Counted from the stretch's first letter, positions 1 to 11,677 are shown. The stretch: 64,000 nt of DNA from Tuctoria greenei (GCA_036927565.1 JAYESD010000001.1:268099560-268163559), one strand, 5' to 3'. Notes: a model not told the origin generated them from the letters alone. Translations and numbers: made by a program.

Positions 1-954
1 CCAGTGAAAGGTGCAAATTTCATATCATACTGATTTGTGCTATAAGTAGAATCAAAAGAAATAACATCACCAAAATGAGCATAGTTCTTCCTGCAAGTTG
101 CATCAGCCCAAAATACACGCACCAGCGGACCGTCATTTACTTCATATTCAAAGAAAAATATTCATCCAACTCCTTAAGCCTTCCAAATGGATCAATAAAC
201 ATCTGAGTATCTACATTTTTTATTTTCTTTCTAAAATCATTATACTAGTTTTGCAAATCTTTTTTTTTGTGCAGTCCACATACTCAAAACCTCCTGCAGC
301 AATATGTAGTAATCGAAATGCTTGTGATGTTCCGATACTTGCTTTGTGATAGTTGAAAAGAGTTGTTTTATCCTTCTCACTGACATGGCGCTTTGATATG
401 AGTAGATGTAGTTTACTCGGTGTAATAAGGTCATGGTTATGTCCCTCACATAGTCTTGCAATCTCATACTTCCCTTCACTAGTGCGCTTCACGTAAATAT
501 ATGCTTGACATCCACACCTAGTCTCCTTGTTAGCCATCACATTTGACAAATCCTTAGCTGTACTAGGTTTCTCTGATTTATATCCTTTCCTTGCACATAA
601 GTACCGTTTCTATTGAACAACTCCCATGTCATCTAGTCTTTGTTGTCCAATACGGACAGGAAAACCAATGCCATGTGCATAGTCTTTGTAGAATTTCTAT
701 GCAGATTCAACATCATCAAATGTCATGCCTACCAGCATATATGTATATTGTTAATAAATAATCAGATGTATAAATTGTAAGTATACGAAAAAATTGTTAT
801 ATTAAACACTCACTTGGAGTACACTTTTTTTCTTTGTTGGTGTGCTAAACCCATCATTAATCCTAGCTTGTTCGTCTTCTCTGCACTCCGCATTGTTTGT
901 TTCATGTGACTCCACAGCAACAAGATACATAAAATTTTGGTCTTCTTCCATCAT
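1..954 (-). pseudogene. Broken FAR1/FHY3-related (MULE-derived) gene, C-terminus off left edge
   Basis: Read on the minus strand from a start near 954, an acidic N-terminal exon (about 954-812) is followed by a FAR1 DNA-binding domain at about 735-380; TRCGCQAYIYVKR and ARLCEGHNHDL are its zinc-binding segments. The start of a MULE transposase domain follows at about 120-1 (FWADATCRKNYAHFGDV). This order is that of FHY3/FAR1 transcription factors, which derive from Mutator-like transposases, and of related transposases themselves. It is broken: in-frame TAG codons lie at 699-697 and 612-610, and frame changes and stops occur between about 240 and 130. It could be a decayed FAR1-related host gene or a MULE transposase; the window ends before the zf-SWIM region that would help decide. 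Confidence 0.8.
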
Positions 955-2258
955 AAGCCGAGCAAGCACAGACAGTACTAAGTAAAAAATTACATAAAGT
1001 CAACTCAACTTTCACATAAGTAAACTTTTACAAATAATTTAGGGGATTTCAAAAAAAGAATGCAGCAGTACTATCTTTTGAATACAAGCTGCAGAATGAG
1101 CTCTGTTGCAGGACGAGAATGCCGTGCTTTCGTTAGGCACCAGTGAAGTTGACTTGCTTGCAGTGCCAAGAGATCACATGGACTTGCTTTAATAAGGTAT
1201 GTTGTACGTAGCAGTTGCTTGCTGGACGACATGCAACACACGGCCACGCACAACGTCGGTGACATCCGTGACACCGTGCAAGCAACAGGGCTACTGTGAC
1301 GTCAGACGAGGACAATCCGAAGACCACATGATCTGACAAACGGCGACGTACGACCCCCGGCGATGGAAGACCGCGACCAGGCGACGGCGTGCGAGGGCGA
1401 TAAGCAACGGAGTGCGAGGGTGACGAGGCGCTAGCGTGCGATGGCGACGAGGCGCTAGCCGGCACGAAAGATGACGGCGACGGCTACATCGAACGAAGTC
1501 GAGCGCTTCTTTTAGGGTACGGCACCGCGATCGTTTCTGGAGGCGACGAGCGATGGTTTAATCGTTTTCGGGCTCGGCTAGCAGACGTCCGGCTCGGCTC
1601 AGAGTCTTCTTTGCATATTTGCGGCTGTAGGTGGGAGGACTTAAGTGCCAAATGTTCATCTACCGTAGAATCCCAATCGTAGGACCAGGAATCGCTGCTT
1701 GCAGGATTGCAGAAAAGCTCCCCTACACCGTAGTCGGACCCCTAAAATAAAGCCTCCATATATGCTCATTGGTTCGTGATGCGGGCTACAGAGCAGCGGT
1801 CTCGATCTGGTGCACAGACGGAACGTGCGTCATCGTGGCCGCTACTGCGAGCGCTACCACAACAGCTACGGCAACGAGGAAGTGCCGAAACAGGATGCGA
1901 ACCAAGCACATGACTATGTTGATCAAATTTGACTAATTTTAGATATGATAAAGTGTGGCAAATTATAACTCCAAACCAAACGTCCCCCGAACTTAATCGT
2001 CCCCCGAACTTAATCGACCGAGCAGCTTTTGGCGTGCACGGCCGTCGGCCGGCAGCGCGCCGTTAGAATGGTTACTAAAAGCCAGTTTTCTTCGTCCTCG
2101 ACTCCATCAAAGCTACAGCTTCAAAATGCAGCAGACACCGAGAGTTTTGAGGCATGTGAACTGCCAGGTACGGTCGTGATTGACTACATGCACACATTTC
2201 ATTTGCATTCGCCATTATATTGCACGACAACAAGAAGATTTCCAGTGATAAAGATGTA
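955..2258. other. Intergenic stretch without a recognisable gene
   Basis: Open frames around 1071-1465 come from GC-rich repetitive text (recurring gcgacgaggcgctagc-type phrases) and match no family I recognise. A perfect 17-bp tandem duplication lies at 1981-2014. The GC-rich stretch could be the leader of the FAR1-like gene on the minus strand, but no splice structure links them. Confidence 0.5.
1981..2014. repeat. 17-bp perfect tandem duplication
   Basis: Two abutting identical copies of CGTCCCCCGAACTTAAT occupy 1981-1997 and 1998-2014. Nothing suggests a function; replication slippage would explain it. Confidence 0.9.
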
Positions 2259-2516
2259 CTCCCTCCGTCCCATAAAGATAGAGGTTTTGAGCTTGCAAAT
2301 TTGTCCCACAAAGATTGTCTTCTTAACATCTAAAGTCTGTTGTAATTTAAAACTATAAGTTCCTATAATCAGCTCCAACCAGCGTTGTTCCCCGTACCTA
2401 GGAACTCGATGTCAGCCAATGGTGAGAGTTAAAGTTGAGGGTACATGCGTCATCTACATGCTCCACTATTATGTTTAAAAAATGCTAAAACATCTATCTT
2501 TGTGGGACGGAGGGAG
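2259..2516. mobile_element. Stowaway-type MITE (Tc1/Mariner)
   Basis: The left end CTCCCTCCGTCCCATAAAGA and the reverse complement of the right end agree over about 30 bp with few mismatches. The element is flanked by the TA dinucleotide at 2257-2258 and 2517-2518. CTCCCTCCGT termini and a TA target are diagnostic of grass Stowaway MITEs. It is 258 bp long and carries no coding capacity. Confidence 0.95.
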
Positions 2517-3002
2517 TAGTACATATATGTTGCTGTGTAAATACGGATCCGGCCATGGCAAGATGACATCGCTAAAGAACCAAAACGAACAGGTGGAGCA
2601 ACTTATCTTGCTCTCTGGCACGGTAACTTAACGGACATTGGATCAAACAAGAACACACTAACAATTTCCTCCTGCAGATGGATCACTTCAATTCGGACGG
2701 CCCCACCCGCCACTGCATGCATGGAGCCACGGATATAGATTTCCAATGGGCTGGGCCCATTCAACGGCCTGAGGCCCAGTCCAAAAAACTCGGCCCGAGC
2801 AAGGGCCCGATCCGAGACAGATAGTGTCAGGCCGGCTCGGGCACTATCATCATGTCATGCCTGGGCCACGCCTTTGGCACATCGGGCCTGCCCAAGCCCG
2901 ACACGAAAAATGGGGCAGCCCGATGTTGGCCCGATGCCTTCTAGCCGTTGATCCCCGCCTCAGTTTGCAGCCATTCGATCTTGGCAGTTGTGGAGGGGGG
3001 AG

Positions 3003-3010
3003 TATAAAAA
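3003..3010 (+). promoter_or_regulatory. TATA box of the hAT transposase unit
   Basis: TATAAAAA follows the subterminal GC-rich zone and precedes a pyrimidine-rich leader and, 590 bp further on, the BED-finger reading frame. Spacing and orientation fit a plant core promoter; assignment is by inference. Confidence 0.45.
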
Positions 3011-3240
3011 TCGGCCGCCTATCGCGTCCCATTCCTTCGCGAACCCTAGCCTCATTTGCATTCCTCCCTGGCCGCAATTCGCAAACCGTAGTTTTCCTCT
3101 CGCTCTCGCTCGCCGCCTCCGCCTCCGCCTCTAAATCCCGTCGTCTCCTCCCTCTTGAGCGACTGGAGGCCAGCTTAGACGGTCTCCTGGCGCGGCGGCG
3201 CCCCTATCCTGACACATCCCTCTCCGGCAACCTTTGTTAA

Positions 3241-3510
3241 TGTTGCCTCGTTGCGCTCCTCACTGGACCATGGCTCTGGTGCTCCAGATCCGTTGTTCGT
3301 TGACCTTGTCGTGTGCACTAGTGCTTCAGATTTGGCGGTAAGTCGTTGCACCAGACTTGTTGTCTTCTTCTTTGAGTCCTGACTCCTCTGTTCCTGTTGC
3401 CTCGTTGCGCTCCTCCCTGGACCATGACTCTGGTGCTCCTGATTCGTTGTTTGTGACCTTGTCGTGTGCTCTGGTGCTCCAGATTTGTCGGTACTCAGTA
3501 AGTTGTTGCT
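3241..3510 (+). repeat. Tandem duplication in the hAT 5' leader
   Basis: Two diverged copies of a ~110-116 bp unit lie at 3241-3350 and 3395-3510, both opening with TGTTGCCTCGTTGCGCTCCT and ending near a GTAAGT-like sequence. A partial third copy follows at about 3511-3575. The repeated GTAAGT raises the possibility that alternative leader introns were duplicated, but no splice product is provable here. Confidence 0.75.
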
Positions 3511-3599
3511 CGGCCTTGTCTTTTTGCTTTGGTGCTTTGGATCTATTGTTCATTGACCTTATCGTGTTGCAACGAATCCATTGAGGGACCAGAGCCTCG

Positions 3600-5256
3600 A
3601 TGATGGACGACGTCAAAGAGTTCCAGGAGCAAACCATCAATGAGGAGCTTCAAATGATGGGCCAACGAGGAGATGATGAGAGCGACATGGAGGCAGAGCG
3701 GGGGGAGCTCTTTGATGGCAGTGTTGTTAGTGCTGACACTGAAGACGCGCCACCTGCTGGGAAAGCAACAGCCATTGCTGTTGATCCCGACACGGTGAGC
3801 AGTGCCAACGACACCAAGAGAACCCACTCCTCAACCTCAGAGTGTTGGAAGGACTTTGAAAAGATCGACAAAGACATCAATGGGAAGAAGGTGAGGGTTT
3901 CTGCAAAGTGTATTCATTGTGGTATTGTTTATGCTGCTAGATCGGAAATTGGTACTAGCCATCTAAATAGACATGTTGAGAAATGCGCCAATAGAAGGGC
4001 TAAGATTTGTAGTTCATAGTCTTTAATTTAATTTAGCTCCGATGGCTCTGTTCGACATTGGGATTACTCTCCTGATGTTTCTCCCACTCAACTATGTCTT
4101 TTGATTTCTAGACTTGATATTCCATTATGTTTTGGTGCCTCTAATGCATTTGAAGAGTATACAAAAATTGCTCATACTTCTAGGTTTACTGTTGTCTCTA
4201 CTCAAACAACTAGTTGATATATGTGCAAGTATTTTAGTGATCGTCGTGCTAAGTTTATTGAATCATTCCTTGCAATTTCACCTATGTCTATTACCTCTGA
4301 TATCTGGTCTGGTAATTCTAAGGAAGATTACCTTAGTATAGTTGCTTATTATATTAATTGTGATTGGCAATTAGAGAAAAGATTAATTGCTTTAAGGCTG
4401 ATTGATGAATCTCAGAGTGGCCAAAACATTGTTTACCGTGTTATTAGTGAGCTAGAGGAGTATGGTTTAAGTTCAAAGGTGTTTTATGTTACTTTAGATA
4501 ATGCCTCTGCTAATTCTACTGCTATGGATAAACTTAGTCCTACCTTAGCTACTTTTGTTGGATCATTGTTCTTACATCAGCGTTGTGCTTGTCATATCGT
4601 TAATCTCATGGTCAAGTCTACTTTGAATCTTATTCAGCCATATATAAAGGCATTTAGATCTGCCATTTCTTTTATCAATGCTAATCAACGCATTGCTGCA
4701 TTTAAAAGGTTTTGTCTTGCTGTTAATGTTCGTCTTAGAAAGTTTGGTTTGGACATGGAGGTTAGGTGGAACTCCACTTACCTCATGCTCAAGAATTTGA
4801 TCTCTTATAGACAAACATTTAATGTTTTTTATTGAGACTAATTATCCCAGGGGTGAAAGGGATTCTTTACTCTTGACAGATGAGCATTGGACTATTACAG
4901 AGGTTGTGCTATCCTTCTTTGAGCTCTTTTTTGATTGTACTATTGCTCTTTCTGGTGTTTACTATCTTACATCTCTACTCATGTTGCATCAACTCATTTT
5001 GATTGCTAAGCATCTTAAAGCATATCAAAATGATAGAGTGCTTAGGAATGTTGTCATTGCTATGCAAAATTACTATTTTAAGTACTGGAGAGATATTCCT
5101 ATGCTATATTATGTTGCATTCATATTGGACCATAGAGCTAAATTGAAAGGTTTTCAAAATGTGCTTAGGTTGTTATCTAATCTTGCTGCTACTGATTATC
5201 CTGGTTATTTTATTGAAGTTAGAAGTGAACTTTCAACTGCATTTAAATTTTATTGT
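3600..5256 (+). pseudogene. hAT transposase, N-terminal and central part (BED zinc finger + RNase H fold)
   Basis: From ATG 3600 an acidic N-terminus leads into a BED-type zinc finger at about 3860-4005 (CIHCG...HLNRHVEKC). The hAT catalytic core begins with SITSDIWS and continues to HQRCACHIVNLMVK and MEVRWNSTYLML at 4750-4790. From about 4850 to 5256 comes the distal core (LSGVYYLTS, YYVAFILDHRAK). A RICESLEEPER-like hAT transposase of about 650-700 aa is the normal form. Lesions: stop after 4016, in-frame TGA at 4215-4217, and a one-base frameshift in a T run near 4825-4830. The frame ends at 5256, where an inverted LTR fragment begins. Confidence 0.85.
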
Positions 5257-5808
5257 TGAAGTGATCTTGCGACACTTCCCTCGAACCCGCTTTGAGAGCA
5301 GCCCGCGGAGGTTCTTTAATCAGCGGGGGCTTAGTCTCCAGTGAGGTCGCGCGTATGAGTTCGGGTGAGACAGTGGTTTTACATGGTCCGACCGCCGAAG
5401 CGTAATACCCTACTCCACGGTGAGAGTTGTATTGCTTGAGAGTGTGTGTGTGTGTATGGCGTCTAAAGAGTCCTCGACCTAAGAAGGTCTGAGAGGATCT
5501 GAGTAATGTTGTCGAAGTCATTGGCTGCCCGATCCTTATATAGTTTAAGGCCGAACAACTTACAAGTAGGGTCTAGGGCCCGACAGGTGGCCCCAGGGAT
5601 ATCTTATCCTGTACAAGATCCAAAGAGTAATGTCCACCTGCTTCCTCTGATTGTGGCTTTAAGACTTGTCACCTTACCACGCCGATCGTTAGAGGCTTAG
5701 CGTAGTGGTTGATGATGACATGGAATGTCTTGTCTTGTCGCCGTAAGCTACGCACTCGGCAACGTGGGTAGCCAGCAGCGCCTTCACTGTGATGTGACTG
5801 GACACCGT
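5257..5808 (-). mobile_element. Truncated LTR of the 13-37 kb LARD family, inverted
   Basis: The reverse complement matches the distal half of the LTRs at 33217-34146 and 36016-37070. Shared landmarks in order are the CAATCACATCACAGTGAAGG block, the GGATCTTGTACAGGATAAGAT block, a TATA-like region, and CCTCCGCGGGCTGC plus AGTGTCGCAAGA near the end. The LTR's 5' half, with its 55-bp repeats, is missing, and no 5-bp target duplication flanks the piece. That argues for a deletion or recombination product, not a clean solo LTR. It contains a (GT)n run near 5441-5457. Confidence 0.8.
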
Positions 5809-6117
5809 GGCGGGAAAAATAAATGATGAAGTTCTAGGACCAATAATTTTTGAAATGAGAGCAATGTACCTTAAATATTTTGTTGGTGTTCCACATCTCG
5901 ATTGTTTTGCTCTCTTTTTTGATCCACGTAAGTAGTTAGAGCAATTAGAGGGTGCTTTACATTTTATTGGTGAAAGACTTGATCTTGATTACTCAAGCGC
6001 TTACTCACATGTTAAGTCTCAGATATTTCGAATATTTGCTATGTATCACCAGAAATATGGTCAAACTCGCCCTAGAATGGATCCACCACAAAGTGACAAT
6101 AGAAGAAGTATGGTGTC

Positions 6118-8925
6118 TGTAACACCCTCATTATCATCCATCATGCATTGCATACATTCTTATACATGTTTAGCATTAAACAACATAAAAAGAAATAAGT
6201 TTAAAACGAATTAGAAGCAAAATCACACTTAAGAATTCTAGAAAGTGCGGACATGTCCGTTTTCGTGTGGACTAGTCTAATTTTGTCTTTGTACAATTTT
6301 CGGACTTGTCTGGTCCATTGCGGACTAGTCCGGTATTCCGATTCCTTGAAATTTCACCAAGTCCTTAGACTTGTCCGGACTTGTCAGATATCTAGCGGAC
6401 TTGTCCATGTTTCTCTCTAACTAAAATCGGACTTGTCCGATTTTGCCCAGACTCGTCCATTTTTCCTCTAACTAAGTTCGGACTTGTCCAATATAGTCCG
6501 AACTTATCCGATTTCTCTCTTACTAGCCATCGGACTAGTCCTACCTAGCACAGACTTGTTCGGAGGTCGCGATTCCGAGTTGATATTTTGTTCCACGGCC
6601 TGTTTTTTGGTTTTACCTTAAGTGGGCCTAAGGACGTTGTGTCTAAACCTTTTGGAGACCATGTGGGACACCACACCGGCCTCCACCCTCTCTAAAACTG
6701 ACCTCCATCAAACCCTAATCCTCCACCTCTATATAAACAACCCCACACCTTAACTTTACATCCCTTTGCCACTTTTGAAACACACCCAAACCCTAGTCCG
6801 TGGAAGCCACCACCAAGGAGGAGAAGGAGATCCAGAGCAAGAAGAAGAGGAGGAGGAAACAAAAGAGGATCAAGTGATTAAGATCTCCATCAAGTTTTCG
6901 TTCTTCATCAACAAGTCACCTTCAAGTTTCTTCATCAACCCTAGATCGTCAAGATTCAAGTGTTGCCTCCAAAAATCTTGATTCTTTGGAGTTCTAAACA
7001 CCTGGTATACCTTCTACTTTCTCTTTCTCACGTGAATTCAACCCCGTTTCTCCAAATTCACAACGATCTAGAAAATCCTAGCTCGCTGGTTCTGCGAAGG
7101 GCGGACTAGTCCGACCCTACATCAGACTTGTGTGGCCTCTAGATCTAACTACTGTTAAATTAATTCTGAATTTAATTGAATCAACTTGAACCTGTTAAAA
7201 CTTGTTAATAACCATTGTAAATGATTAGTAAACATTAATAGTAACTCATTAACTCGTTTCACTTCGCATTTGCATTAATCATGCATGCCATGTCATATTG
7301 AGTAACATATGAGCATCTATTGATTGTGATTCTTGTTTTGTATGTTTGTTGCGCGGATTAGACGGATTTTCTTTAGAGGGTGCTGCAGAAGACCTCCAGC
7401 ACCAACACTTTGAAGTCTTTGATCCCAATCAAGTCCAAAAGCAAGGCAAGTGTCCTTGAACATATTGATCCTGTTTTTAAATGATTTGTTTTGAAACTTG
7501 CATGCTTGTGTCAATTTGATGGGACTCCTATGATAGGAAGTTTACTAGACTTGTTTAACCACCCTTGTCGCTTGGGATACATTGTGGAGAGTCGGGAAGG
7601 GCTTTTACCTTTTTGCTTCGCTCAAATTAACTGGGATGGGAATACAACCAAGTTACTTAATAATAATTAATGAGATTATGGATATTTTACACTGATGAAC
7701 ATGGATAATGGTAACATGGTAATGGATGATCTAAGGAAGCATGGTATGTGGATGGGTTGGATGTTATGGTGCTTTAACTTGCTTTAGATCTAAGGACCGG
7801 TTCGTAGAGCGACCATCCAGGATTTACAATGCCACCACGAGGCCAAGTATGGGTGTGACGTAGCTGATTAATTAGAGTATTGCTATTACTGCGCAGATCA
7901 TTTGGCACACTAGGGAAGGAAAGTTGGATTGGGTTTGGATTTGTGGCGGGACTCCCTGGGATCCGAATGGCACAAGAGGGAGCCCTTGGTTGAAGATGTG
8001 CTCAGTTGGAGGCATCGCCACCGTTTAAACCTCAGTAGGTCTGTACATACTAGTAATCCCTTTGTAAAGGCTATTTTGTGATCTCTTGGCCACATACAAA
8101 CGGAAGTGTGAGACAACATAATGGAGGTTCTTAGTCACCGAAAGGTGATGAAATCACTAACCCGTGGGTAAAGCGGTACAATCTCTACAGAGTGTTAAAA
8201 AAATATCATGATAGTCGTGCTCCCAGTCATGAGTAACGTGGACCCTCACATGATTAGAGGGAAACTTGGAATTTGGAATGATTTGGTACTGGTTATGGTT
8301 GATAATATGGTTATGATTGATTCATGGTATTGGATATGGTTAATGGTAATGGTAAAATATGGTGTAATGGTGACAGATATGGAATATGGACTTATACTAT
8401 GATAATCATTGTGTTATACGGTAGGTTTACTTCACATACACATAATACACTGCTTTTCAAATGTTTTAATGTACCTTTCATCACTTAGCCTTTATTATTG
8501 TCATCATTTGTATCAGGTACATGTCATACTTTTCCACACTTGCTGAGTACGACATGTACTCAACCTTACAATTGCCCCACCAACAGTTGCAAGTCAGGAT
8601 TGGGAGTATCACGACGTTAATGAGGAGTTCTAGGTTGTGTGCTGCCGTCAGCTTTGCCTGTGGTGTTGCTTGGAGCCGTGCTATCCTATATGCTTAGTTT
8701 GCTTAATTAGATTATTTCCGCTGCATTAGTTTTCAGAACTATTAATATGAATCATTAGAATTGTAATATGAGGATTACTTTAATATTGTAATAAAAGTAC
8801 TTATTTAATAATTTGAGCTGTGATAACTGTCTGTTTATCATTTGTGAATCACTTGTGTATGTGTGTTAAACATCATGGGCACACATATACTGCACTTGGT
8901 TCATTTTTCGGAACCGGGTGTCACA
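6118..8925 (+). mobile_element. Solo LTR (2,808 bp), probably Ty3/Gypsy
   Basis: Ends are TGTAACACCC and GGGTGTCACA, an inverted repeat with one mismatch of the TG...CA kind. A perfect 5-bp duplication GTGTC lies at 6113-6117 and 8926-8930. A TATA box (TATATAAA) is at 6730-6737. A CTTGCTGAGTACGACATGTA phrase near 8540 is common in long grass Gypsy LTRs. No primer site or coding region is present, so this is an LTR left by recombination between two LTRs. Positions 6248-6563 and 7102-7113 carry many CGGACTTGTCCG/CGGACTAGTCCG palindromes. Confidence 0.88.
6248..6563. repeat. Cluster of CGGAC(T/A)(T/A)GTCCG palindromes in the solo LTR
   Basis: About a dozen copies or near copies of a 12-bp palindrome (CGGACATGTCCG, CGGACTAGTCCG, CGGACTTGTCCG and one- or two-base variants) lie irregularly spaced in the U3-like part, 170-480 bp upstream of the TATA box. 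One further exact copy is at 7102-7113. Spacing is too irregular for a simple tandem repeat; a dispersed protein-binding site is the natural reading. Confidence 0.85.
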
Positions 8926-9494
8926 GTGTCTCACATGTGGAAAAAATTGAAGTCCAAGGAAACTTCTTCATCCTCACAGTCCCTCTATAGGTCAATTTGG
9001 AATCCAACTGCTGAGTTGACTCACTATCTCAAAATAGATCACGTGACTCATGATCCAATGCTTGAGATATATATTTTACTTTTTGTACATCTAAACATGA
9101 ATATATATTAGACTTCTATTTATGCTGAATTTTCAGGATTATGTTGAAGTGAACCTCTTAGGGTGGTGGAAAGACAATGAACGTCAATTTTCGGTGCTCT
9201 CCCAATTTGCATGTGATGTGCAACTTTTGAAACTACCTTTAGCTCAGCTGGAATAATTGTAGAAGAAAGGAGATGATTCTCATATTAGTTCATATTGTGT
9301 TCTCTCATATTTATTTGCATTCAACATATGTCATTTTGATTCAATGCTGTAGGTCCTCTCTTACACCCGATATGGTTGAGTCTCTCACATGCCTTAATAA
9401 TTCGGAGGCGGCGGAAGCTAGAGATCTACACCGCCCAGAGGATCCAGAAATTGTAAAGGCATTGAAGGATCTTGACCTTGAAGAATCCGTATGA

Positions 9495-11136
9495 TTGGAA
9501 AAATTTAAACAAACTGTACTCTTTTCCTTACGGGGGAGCTCAATGAGTGTAAGTTTTTCAATGAGGCAGTTCGTAAAAATCTTGAAACCTCAATAAAATT
9601 TCATTCTCCCTACATGTGTGTGATTTGTGATTTTTGAATGCGGTATATGATTTGTGAATGTGCTATGTGATTTGTGAATGCGCCACGTGATTTCTGAATG
9701 TGGAATGTTGAAAGAAGAGGGGTTTCTGCTGACCGGTTATCCCCTCATCTCTGTTTTCTGGCTACTGGAACTCCCTCCTCTCTGTTTGCCTCCATGGAAC
9801 CCCCTCCTGTGTGGAAACAAAATAAAAAAATATGGGCAACCAGCCACGCGCAAGACCCAACCAGCACTACTGGCCAAAGTGCACGAGGCGCAAGCACGCG
9901 ACCCACAGCAGCAGCGCGCAAGGACGCAGGCAGGCTGAGGAGCCAGTGCAAGGCCTAGAAGCGAGCGCAGGGAGTGGCGGGAGCGGCAGTTCAAGGAGTT
10001 CGGGGCAGCTGCCGCGCTCCCGGTTTTAAGGAAGGCAGCTGCCCCATAAACTCCCGATGTGGGACTAATGCCCGCTGCTGGCTGGAGCGGAGAAGGAGGG
10101 CATTGCACGCGGGGGGCCACGACTGTGTGGGTCGCTTTTTTCCGGCGGCCAAACTCGCGGGGAGTTGCCGTGGGCTGGGGAAGGCAAGCAAGCGGAGTCG
10201 GAGCTGGGCCGCTTTCTTCCTCCCTCTCATGCTGACAGGAGGGCCCGACACCTGTTCTTAGTGGTGTTCTTCAATGATGTTGCGTTTTTCTATTTTGATT
10301 CCAACTAGAAAATTAAAACTTGTATAGAATACACATAAATGGTACAAAATTGATTATTTTTCTATACTTTTAGAAAGTTATTATCCACAATGTTGAAGAA
10401 TTATTGTTGAGGGTTCTATCCTCAATTTTTTGTACACTATTCAAAACAAAACATGCGCACACATTTTTTTTGTAAATCTAAAAAAAATCAGCAAAATGAA
10501 TCCATTTTTGTTTGTGTAGGTGTGTATTATATTTATCTGCGTGTATGAATTTATTGTAATTTTTTTTGAAAACTTCAAGTTGTGCAAATTCAAATTTGTC
10601 CTCATTTGAGTCATACTATTATAACATATGTGCCATTCTTTAAAAATCAAACACATATTCATTCATTTTAATTTTAGAAAATCTCAAAAAAAATAGTATA
10701 GATGTATACTATCATATATAACTCACACAAGAAATCCCACTTCCAAATTTATTTTATTTTGAGATATACAAAAAGACAAAAACCACTTTTATTTGTTTTT
10801 TGTTACACTTTGTATATTGTGATTTTCTGAATAATTTTTTTTCGAAACATGTAATATACCTATATTAAGCTAGTTTTTTTTAGATTTTTTTACAAAGTAG
10901 AACTACAAATTTGGTTATTGAGTCTATGACTCCTCGACCCCACCTGTCAAAGCTATAGTGGGCTGTGTAGCACCTTGCTGGGCCGTGCCCGGTCCAATCC
11001 TGACCCAAAGGTGGATCGTTGGGCCCTGCGCCGTGCTTGGGCCGGGATTTTCGGCAGCCGACCCGACATGCTTTCAGGCTCGGGCCGTTTCGGCCCGAAG
11101 CACAAACGGCCCATGTCGGGCCGAATCCCACCTCTA
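9495..11136. other. hAT 3' flank: GC-rich then AT-rich noncoding DNA
   Basis: A GC-rich block (about 9820-10250) yields overlapping frames on both strands without recognisable domains. From 10260 to 10900 the DNA is AT-rich with A/T homopolymers and no gene. From about 10960 the GGGCC/CGGCCCG-rich hAT-like terminal zone begins. Confidence 0.5.
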
Positions 11137-11677
11137 GCTCGGCGGTCACTTGCGGCTTCAGCATCAGTACCACGCCTTTCCTGAGAGTTCGAGTCCTGAC
11201 CACGATGGCCGCGCCACACGATCCAATTAACAACTGCCAAATTATTGAATACTTCGTACTTTCTTAAGATTTAGGACATGTCTATTTGTCAGGGAGCACC
11301 AGTTAATTAGCAACTAAATACTATTATTAACTAATAATCTTGTAATTAATTATTAGTCCTTAATTTTGTGGCTTAATCAATCACAAGTATTTTTGTTTGA
11401 TTATTTTACAAATTAAGGATTACAAATATGAGTTTACAATTAACAAAGTAATTACCGTTCTGCCGCTGGACGCTGCGGGGCCACCGCGCCTTGCTCCCCG
11501 CGAAAGAGGATTTTCATAAAATTTATCGTTTGTTAGTTCAAAACTAAAATAACAAATGATAAATTTTCAAAAACAAATAGAGTAAGATATTTTGGCGCGA
11601 GAGACATTTAAATTTTAAATGATACTTATTCTCACATTACTATCAGAGTAAGCTTCATCAGGCATATAAAAATAGTA

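Larger units (their letters stand above)
5822..9494 (+). pseudogene. hAT transposase, C-terminal part, interrupted by solo LTR
   Basis: From 5822 the frame encodes YLKYFVGVPHLDCFALFFDP, then a hAT core segment with one in-frame TAG, to about 6112. After the solo LTR (6118-8925) it resumes at 8931 with MWKKLKSKETSSSSQSLYRS. It crosses a probable intron (about 9090-9136, ending TTTTCAG) into the dimerisation region with LLGWWKDNERQFSVLSQFA (9137-9256). A last exon after a second intron, about 9355-9494, ends in the acidic ALKDLDLEESV tail. The first segment repeats, in diverged form, the domain already encoded just before 5256, so it comes from a different hAT lineage. Confidence 0.8.
2735..11136 (+). 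mobile_element. Composite hAT transposon remnant with nested LTR insertions (ends approximate)
   Basis: Both sides carry GGGCC/CGGCCCG-rich subterminal DNA (about 2745-2960 and 10960-11136). The right end reads CACCTCTA, so its complement TAGAGGTGG resembles grass hAT termini. Between them lie a TATA box, a tandemly repeated leader, a BED finger, and hAT RNase-H-fold and dimerisation segments. The outer ends are estimates: I could not find a convincing 8-bp duplication. Nested inside are an LTR fragment (5257-5808) and a solo LTR (6118-8925). The coding halves appear to come from two different hAT families. Confidence 0.55.

Noticed and set aside
2824..3240. 138-residue frame before the hAT transposase
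   Set aside because: It covers hAT terminal and leader DNA including the TATA box; no protein similarity and a non-coding composition.
9678..10261. Overlapping frames in the GC-rich block after the hAT gene
   Set aside because: Five mutually overlapping frames without recognisable motifs; typical of GC-rich noncoding DNA.
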